NCBI RefSeq assembly: GCF_000962805.1
Contig: NZ_JZTW01000023.1
Span: 1 to 56,691, forward strand
DNA: 56,691 nt
Origin: Pseudarthrobacter chlorophenolicus
Lineage (GTDB): Bacteria; Actinomycetota; Actinomycetes; Actinomycetales; Micrococcaceae
Direction: 5' to 3'
Shown here piece by piece: positions 52,241 through 56,691 of the stretch. The translations under genes were made by a program, and so were the position numbers. The notes below the pieces were generated by a model. That model was given only the letters and a program-made list of their open reading frames with translations, had not been told where the DNA came from and made no database searches. The first letter of the stretch is position 1; each line of letters opens with the position of its first letter.

Positions 52241-53044
52241 TTGGCCAAGAAAGACGAGAAGTCGCACAAGAACGCCCCGCTGATCGGCATCGACATCGGA
52301 GGCACGGGAATCAAGGGCGGCATCGTCGACCTGAAAAAGGGCAAGCTGATGGGTGACCGGTTCCGTGTACCCACGCCGCAGCCGGCCACGCCCGAAGCCG
52401 TGGCCGAGGCCGTGGCACTGGTAGTGGCCGAGCTGTCCGCGCGTCCCGAGGCCCCCGAGGCCGGCTCGCCGGTCGGTGTGACCTTCCCCGGCATCATCCA
52501 GCACGGCGTGGTCCACTCCGCTGCGAATGTGGACAAGAGCTGGCTCGACACCGACATTGATGCCCTCCTCACCGCCCGGCTGGGCCGTCCGGTTGAGGTC
52601 ATCAACGACGCCGATGCCGCCGGACTCGCGGAAGCCCGCTACGGCGCGGGCGAGGGCGTCAAGGGAACCGTCCTGGTCATCACGCTCGGCACCGGAATCG
52701 GCTCGGCCTTCATCTTCGACGGGAAGCTCGTTCCGAACGCCGAGCTGGGCCACCTGGAGGTGGACGGTTTCGATGCAGAGACCAAGGCATCCGCAGTGGC
52801 ACGTGAACGGGACGGGCTCTCCTGGGACGAATACAGCGTGCTGCTGCAGCGCTACTTCTCCCATGTTGAGTTCCTGTTCTCCCCCGAACTGTTCATTGTT
52901 GGCGGAGGCATCTCCAAGCGTGCCGACGAATACCTGCCCAACCTCAAGCTCCGCACCCCGATTGTCCCGGCCGTGCTCCGGAATGAAGCCGGGATTGTGG
53001 GCGCCGCAGTCGAGATAGCGCTGCAGCACAAGCTCACCAAGTGA
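52241..53044 (+). CDS. ppgK: Polyphosphate glucokinase (ROK family)
   Basis: A 267-residue glucokinase that can use polyphosphate (and ATP) to phosphorylate glucose. ROK motifs: PLIGIDIGGTGIKGGIVDL, VEVINDADAAGLAEARYGAG, VLVITLGTGIGSAFIFDGKL and ELGHLEVDGFDAETKASAVA. The polyphosphate-type signature and 267-residue length match PpgK of actinobacteria. The start is TTG at 52241 with GGAAA upstream. The ELGH motif holds the substrate His; the three zinc Cys of other ROK proteins are absent, as in PpgK. A terminator hairpin follows the stop. Confidence 0.93.
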   Translation: MAKKDEKSHKNAPLIGIDIGGTGIKGGIVDLKKGKLMGDRFRVPTPQPATPEAVAEAVALVVAELSARPEAPEAGSPVGVTFPGIIQHGVVHSAANVDKSWLDTDIDALLTARLGRPVEVINDADAAGLAEARYGAGEGVKGTVLVITLGTGIGSAFIFDGKLVPNAELGHLEVDGFDAETKASAVARERDGLSWDEYSVLLQRYFSHVEFLFSPELFIVGGGISKRADEYLPNLKLRTPIVPAVLRNEAGIVGAAVEIALQHKLTK

Positions 53045-53078
53045 GCTGCACCGCAAGGCCGGCCCTGCCCGGTTAGCC

Positions 53079-53114
53079 CAGAACACCCCTTCCGATCCGG
53101 GAGGGGTGTTCTGC
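53079..53114. terminator. Terminator after ppgK
   Basis: CAGAACACCCCT / AGGGGTGTTCTG followed by CGTTTTG. Confidence 0.8.
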
Positions 53115-53245
53115 GTTTTGGTCTCAGGTTTTGTGGGACCCGCCGGGCCGCCGCGCTGGACGGCCATGGCTGGTCGTGCGGCGTCGTCAGGGGTGAGGTA
53201 CCGGCGGCAGCTGCAGCTTCCCCTCCGCAGCTGCCGCCGGAAGTC

Positions 53246-53749
53246 TTATAGGGAAGTCTTTTCCGGCTTCCGCGGCGTGGCGGGGCGTTCCGTGGCATCT
53301 GCCTGCGCCTCATGGCGGAGCTGGGCGATGGCCGCCTCGAAGTCCTCAAGGGATTCGAAGGCCTGGTAGACGCTCGCGAAGCGAAGGTAAGCCACCTCGT
53401 CCAGCTTCTGCAGCGGCCCAAGAATGACCAGGCCCACCTCATGGGCGTCTATTTCCGCGGCGCCGGAGGCACGGATTTGCTCTTCGACTTCCTGCGCCAG
53501 CATGGCGAGGTCGTCTTCACTCACAGGCCGTCCCTGGCAGGCCTTGCGGACGCCGTTGATGACCTTGCTGCGGCTGAAGGGTTCGCCCACCCCGGACCGC
53601 TTGATGACCGACAGGCTGGTGGTCTCCACGGTGGTGAACCTGCGCCCGCACTCCGGGCACTGGCGGCGCCGGCGGATGGCCGAGCCGTCGTCAGCCATCC
53701 GGCTGTCCACGACGCGCGAGTCGGGATTGCGGCAGAACGGACAGTACAT
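53246..53749 (-). CDS. nrdR: Transcriptional repressor NrdR
   Basis: A 167-residue repressor of ribonucleotide reductase genes. The N-terminal zinc ribbon has MYCPFCRNPDSRVVDSR (Cys3, Cys6) and RRQCPECGRRFTTVE (two more Cys). The ATP-cone follows: SLSVIKRSGVGEPFSRSKVI and VEEQIRASGAAEIDAHEVG. dATP/ATP binding to the cone controls DNA binding. A clear RBS (GAGGGA) lies 8 nt before the ATG. Two ACTACATGTAGT palindromes lie about 143 and 165 bp upstream, just beyond a TTGTTA-18-TAAACT promoter, which suggests autoregulation. No nrd reductase gene is in the window. Confidence 0.95.
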   Translation of the reverse strand: MYCPFCRNPDSRVVDSRMADDGSAIRRRRQCPECGRRFTTVETTSLSVIKRSGVGEPFSRSKVINGVRKACQGRPVSEDDLAMLAQEVEEQIRASGAAEIDAHEVGLVILGPLQKLDEVAYLRFASVYQAFESLEDFEAAIAQLRHEAQADATERPATPRKPEKTSL

Positions 53750-53851
53750 GGCGTCCCTCTCTCGCAGGGTCCCTTCGGGGACTGTGGGTTCGGCATTCGG
53801 CAGGTGAAGACTATGGTGGCACAGGTTGGCGGCATCACGGCCGCAGCCTCC

Positions 53852-53881
53852 AGTTTACGGCGGCGGGCACGCGAATAACAA
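53852..53881 (-). promoter_or_regulatory. nrdR promoter
   Basis: TTGTTA (-35, 53881-53876) and TAAACT (-10, 53857-53852) with an 18-bp spacer on the minus strand; leader about 95 nt to the nrdR ATG. Confidence 0.6.
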
Positions 53882-53891
53882 GCGTGTCATT

Positions 53892-53903
53892 ACTACATGT
53901 AGT
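53892..53903. promoter_or_regulatory. NrdR-like box 1
   Basis: ACTACATGTAGT, perfect palindrome, 11 bp upstream of the nrdR -35 (TTGTTA). Confidence 0.6.
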
Positions 53904-53913
53904 GGGCGGGCCA

Positions 53914-53925
53914 ACTACATGTAGT
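53914..53925. promoter_or_regulatory. NrdR-like box 2
   Basis: Second identical ACTACATGTAGT, 22 bp (about two helical turns) centre to centre from box 1, so both lie on one DNA face. Confidence 0.6.
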
Positions 53926-53944
53926 GCCGGAGCCCTCTTGGGGC

Positions 53945-55321
53945 TTAGCCGGCGGCGCCCGGGAAGCGCGCCGTCACCGCGTCACCGTGGGCGGGCAGGT
54001 CCTCTGCGCGCGACAGGTTCACGATGTGGCTGCTGACTTCGGCAAGGGCGTCCCGGCTGTAGTTCACCACCTGGATGGCGCGCAGGAACGTGGTGACGTT
54101 CAGGCCGGAAGAGAAGGCCGCGGTTCCGCTGGTGGGGAGCACGTGGTTTGAGCCGGCGCAGTAGTCGCCGAGGCTGACGGGGCTGTAGTCCCCCACGAAG
54201 ATTGCCCCGGCGTTCCTGATCCGCGCCGCTACGGATGAAGCATCCTTAGTCATGATCTCCAGGTGCTCGGCAGCATAGGCATCGCAGGCCGCGATGCCCT
54301 GTGCCAGGCCATCCACCAGCACTACTCCGGATTGCGGGCCGGACAGGGCCTCACGGACCCGGTCTGAGTGCCTGGTGGCTGCGGCCTGGAGGTCCAGCTC
54401 CGCGCGCACGGCAGCGGCGAGTTCCTCCGAATCCGTGATCAGGACCGAGGCCGCCTGGGGGTCGTGTTCTGCCTGGCTGATCAGGTCGGCGGCAACCAGG
54501 GCAGGCTGGGCAGTGGAGTCGGCAAGGATCGCGATCTCGGTGGTTCCCGCCTCGGAATCGATGCCCACCACGCCTTTCACGAGGCGCTTGGCAGTGGCGA
54601 CGAAAATGTTGCCTGGCCCCGTCACCACGTCCACGGGTTCCATGGCCGGGCCGGCTTCCGTAGCCTCTACGCCGTAGGCGAAGGCCGCGATCGCCTGTGC
54701 GCCGCCGATGGCGTACACCTCAGTGATCCCCAGCAGTGCGGCTGCGGCGAGGATGGTGGGGTGCGGCAGCCCGCCGAACTCCTTCTGCGGCGGCGACGCC
54801 AAGGCGATGGATTCCACGCCCGCGGCCAGCGCCGGCACCACGTTCATGATGACCGACGACGGATAGACGGCCAGGCCGCCGGGCACGTAGAGGCCCACCC
54901 GCGCTACCGGAACCCAGTTCTGGCTGACCAGGGCCCCGTCGCCCAGTTCCACGTCGACGTTGCGGGGACGCTGGCCGTCAGCGAAGATGCGGGCACGACG
55001 GATGGATTCCTCCAGGGCCTCCCGGACGGCGGGCTCCAGGGAGTCCAGCGCCGAGGCAAGGGCCTCAGTGGGCACCCGGGGGTGTGACTGCTCCACACCG
55101 TCGAACCGGAGCGCCAACTCGGCCAAAGCCTCAAACCCGCGCGCGCGGACGGCGCCGATGATGTCGAGGACCTTCTCTTCGGCGTTGGCCACCGTCTGTC
55201 CCTGCGCACGCGGCACTGCCGCGCGGAGCCCGGCGAGCGTCAGGTTTCGGCCCCGGACGTCCACCGTCCGGAAGTTCACGGCAGTGGCAGGGGTGGCGGG
55301 GAACTCCGATGAAATGGTCAC
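53945..55321 (-). CDS. hisD: Histidinol dehydrogenase
   Basis: A 458-residue Zn/NAD enzyme for the last two steps of histidine synthesis. SQNWVPVARVGLYVPGGLAV, AIGGAQAIAAFAYGVEATEA and VVTGPGNIFVATAKRLVKGV are the HisD signatures; GIDSEAGTTEIAILADSTAQ and LISQAEHDPQAASVLIT contain substrate/Zn ligands (Gln/His); AEHLEIMTKD and YCAGSNHVLPTSGTAAFSSG complete them. It starts with GTG at 55321, and TAAAAT lies exactly 6 nt upstream, overlapping the TAA stop of the preceding membrane-protein gene, so a leaderless mRNA starts at the GTG. Length agrees with the family (430-460). Confidence 0.95.
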   Translation of the reverse strand: MTISSEFPATPATAVNFRTVDVRGRNLTLAGLRAAVPRAQGQTVANAEEKVLDIIGAVRARGFEALAELALRFDGVEQSHPRVPTEALASALDSLEPAVREALEESIRRARIFADGQRPRNVDVELGDGALVSQNWVPVARVGLYVPGGLAVYPSSVIMNVVPALAAGVESIALASPPQKEFGGLPHPTILAAAALLGITEVYAIGGAQAIAAFAYGVEATEAGPAMEPVDVVTGPGNIFVATAKRLVKGVVGIDSEAGTTEIAILADSTAQPALVAADLISQAEHDPQAASVLITDSEELAAAVRAELDLQAAATRHSDRVREALSGPQSGVVLVDGLAQGIAACDAYAAEHLEIMTKDASSVAARIRNAGAIFVGDYSPVSLGDYCAGSNHVLPTSGTAAFSSGLNVTTFLRAIQVVNYSRDALAEVSSHIVNLSRAEDLPAHGDAVTARFPGAAG

Positions 55322-55327
55322 CGGACT

Positions 55328-55333
55328 ATTTTA
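55328..55333 (-). promoter_or_regulatory. Leaderless -10 of hisD
   Basis: TAAAAT, 6 nt before the GTG at 55321; its first three bases are the upstream gene's TAA stop. Confidence 0.5.
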
Positions 55334-55873
55334 CGGGGCGCCGCGGCCGCTGGTGCCAGCCGCGTCCTCCAGCGGGTTGACGGCGCCGGGCTTCCGGCCA
55401 AGCTGTTCCAGGAGTTCCAGGACAAATACGGAGATGGCAGTGGCTGCCGGCCACAGGAGCAGCACCGGCAGTGCGCGCAGTGAAAACGCCAGGCTTGCAT
55501 TTACGGAGGTGTCCACCGGGGCGCCCCACAGCCTTCCGGCCAACATACCCGTCTGCCAGGCCACGAGGCTGCCAATGAGCGCCCCGGCCAGGCCCAGCAC
55601 CAGGGACGCTTCGGGACGTGGACGGCGGCGGTCGGCCAGGAACACCGCAAGGAGGCAGCCGGCAAGGACCATCAGGCCGGCGAGCGTGAGGTCCCGCGGC
55701 AGCCAGACGGAGGGGTTGGAGCCGGTACCCAGCGCAGGGTCCCGGGTGATCAGGTTGAGGCCTCCCGGTGCCAGCACCCACCAGAGGATTCCCGCGGGAA
55801 CACCGGCAACCGCGGGAACGGCGAAGAGGGCCCACTGCAGGGGCGGCCGGTCCCGGCGGGGTATAAGTGTCAT
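55331..55873 (-). CDS. Conserved membrane protein, four helices
   Basis: A 180-residue membrane protein with about four hydrophobic helices: WALFAVPAVAGVPAGILWWV, TLAGLMVLAGCLLAVFLA, SLVLGLAGALIGSLVAWQTG and LPVLLLWPAATAISVFVLEL. Pro-rich short loops and a cytosolic C-terminal tail ending NPLEDAAGTSGRGAP complete it. I do not recognise a family with confidence, although it broadly resembles small DUF2567-type actinobacterial proteins. ATG at 55873 has AAGG upstream; the longer upstream frame overlaps the divergent promoter region. The TAA stop forms part of the hisD -10. Function unknown. Confidence 0.72.
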   Translation of the reverse strand: MTLIPRRDRPPLQWALFAVPAVAGVPAGILWWVLAPGGLNLITRDPALGTGSNPSVWLPRDLTLAGLMVLAGCLLAVFLADRRRPRPEASLVLGLAGALIGSLVAWQTGMLAGRLWGAPVDTSVNASLAFSLRALPVLLLWPAATAISVFVLELLEQLGRKPGAVNPLEDAAGTSGRGAP

Positions 55874-56025
55874 GCCACAAACCTTAACAAATGTTCCTGC
55901 CACCAGACCGCGGACCAGCTTCGGGATGTTGCCCTCCCGCCTGTGTCGGAATGTTGCTCCTCCGGGAAAGGCGGACAATAGGGTTGGGGAACAAGCAATG
56001 CCCATCCAGCCTTCAGGAGTTCCGG

Positions 56026-56526
56026 GTGACCGACAACAGCGCGCCGTTCGAGCGGACGTTCAGGGAAATGTTCCGGCGCCACGCCGCCGGGGTGGCCATC
56101 ATCACGGTCAACTACCAGGACGAGCCCTATGGCTTCACGGCAACGTCAGTGGCTTCGCTCTCCGCCCAGCCGCCACGCTTCACGTTCAACATGGCCCGCA
56201 GTTCGCGTTCCTGGCCGGCCGTTGCCAACACGACGTATATCGGAGTCCACATGCTGGGGCTCGAAAACCAGCAGCTGGCCGCCCGGTTCTCAGCCGCCGG
56301 GAACCGTTTTGAGGGCGACCACTGGGCCATCGGACCGCACGGGGTCCCCGTGCTGAAGGACGTTGCGGGCTGGCTGATCGGCGAAGTGCAGATGCGCCTG
56401 TCCTTCGAAAACAACGCCGTGGTGGTGGTCCAGGTGGTCGACGGCCAAGTGGGCGGCGAAGGCACGCCCCTGCTTTACCACGCCGGGGGTTACGGCCAGC
56501 CTGTCCCCCTCGACTACGAAATCTAG
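56026..56526 (+). CDS. Flavin reductase family protein (HpaC-like)
   Basis: A 166-residue FMN-binding split-barrel protein. The start GTG at 56026 is chosen because CAGGAG lies 6 nt upstream and it begins VTDNSAPFERTFREMFRRHA. Then AAGVAIITVNYQDEPYGFTA and TSVASLSAQPPRFTFNMARS are the FMN-binding signature (the flavin reductase G-x-x-x-T-x-S-x-x-S pattern). It also has VHMLGLENQQLAARFSAAGN and a beta-rich C-terminus. Such proteins reduce flavin with NAD(P)H for partner monooxygenases; the partner is not in view. It is divergent from the membrane-protein gene. An imperfect hairpin follows the stop. Confidence 0.87.
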   Translation: MTDNSAPFERTFREMFRRHAAGVAIITVNYQDEPYGFTATSVASLSAQPPRFTFNMARSSRSWPAVANTTYIGVHMLGLENQQLAARFSAAGNRFEGDHWAIGPHGVPVLKDVAGWLIGEVQMRLSFENNAVVVVQVVDGQVGGEGTPLLYHAGGYGQPVPLDYEI

Positions 56527-56543
56527 CCCCGGCAAACGCACCT

Positions 56544-56601
56544 CCCGCGGAAGGGCGCACGACGACGAAAGCTGGCTTCCGCCGTCGTGCTTCCTTGCGG
56601 G
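56544..56601 (+). terminator. Imperfect hairpin after the flavin reductase gene
   Basis: Outer CCCGC / GCGGG and inner GCACGACG / CGTCGTGC arms with bulges; then AAAAGCGCC. Beyond it the last 90 bp show no gene. Confidence 0.5.
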
Positions 56602-56691
56602 AAAAGCGCCTAGGTGTACTCAGTCAGTAGGTTGTTTGCACCTGCTGGTGGGTGGTTTGCCTCCGAGGCTGCTGTGGGGCCGGTGGTTGTT

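Noticed and set aside
53892..53925. ACTACATGTAGT boxes as further BlaI operators
   Set aside because: The half-sites resemble the BlaI motif (CTAC/GTAG), but the 3-bp spacer is missing and the pattern fits NrdR beside nrdR.

Overview
The window is a chromosomal stretch of a high-GC actinobacterium, most likely Micrococcaceae (Arthrobacter or Pseudarthrobacter type). The evidence is the strong G/C third-position bias, a HrdB/SigA-type primary sigma factor, a fused CydDC exporter, a DUF222/HNH (13E12-type) protein at the left edge, polyphosphate glucokinase, and the order pepA - dlaT/sucB - SDR - lipB - lipA - DUF4191 - RDD - glnA - glnE - glnA2 - panB, which from memory matches the Mycobacterium tuberculosis Rv2213-Rv2225 region. 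I see no tRNA, rRNA, CRISPR array, prophage or insertion sequence. Almost everything is core genome.

Layout. 1-3.4 kb: truncated DUF222/HNH gene, then a tightly coupled minus-strand operon of a DUF5998-type protein, a phosphodiesterase and thymidine kinase. 3.5-10.3 kb: a GNAT/acyl-CoA-synthetase fusion (Pat-type), divergent topoisomerase IV subunit A, a GNAT and a DinB-like protein. 10.3-18.1 kb: respiratory block cydA-cydB-cydDC divergent from a BlaI-family repressor and an M56 membrane protease. 18.2-26.4 kb: topoisomerase IV subunit B, a small Cys/His protein, sigA, DUF4192, an MFS permease and a PAC2 protein. 26.6-31.7 kb: leucyl aminopeptidase, dihydrolipoyl dehydrogenase and the 2-oxoacid dehydrogenase E2. 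31.8-39.2 kb: a four-helix membrane protein, OsmC, a tricorn-type protease, an SDR and a Ser/Thr kinase. 39.4-42.9 kb: lipoate synthesis (lipB-lipA), DUF4191, DUF3817 and RDD proteins. 43-50 kb: nitrogen assimilation (glnA, GNAT, glnE, glnA2). 50-56.5 kb: panB, a 54-residue protein, map, ppgK, nrdR, hisD, a membrane protein and a flavin reductase.

How the genes work together. LipB and LipA make the lipoyl groups carried by the E2 protein, which Lpd re-oxidises. GlnE modifies GlnA but probably not GlnA2, whose target tyrosine is replaced by tryptophan. CydDC supports assembly of the CydAB oxidase. The main discovery is a candidate regulon. Three near-identical inverted repeats (TTCTACR-NNN-YGTAGAA) fill the gap between cydA and the blaI-M56 pair, and a fourth copy lies 15 kb away on the promoter of a small four-helix membrane protein. 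Each promoter-proximal copy lies over the predicted -35 region, which suggests that BlaI/M56 controls cytochrome bd and a hitherto unlinked membrane protein. Other regulatory signals are a GlnR-type box upstream of glnA, twin NrdR-like boxes upstream of nrdR, and a series of -10 hexamers placed 6-7 nt before start codons, implying many leaderless mRNAs.
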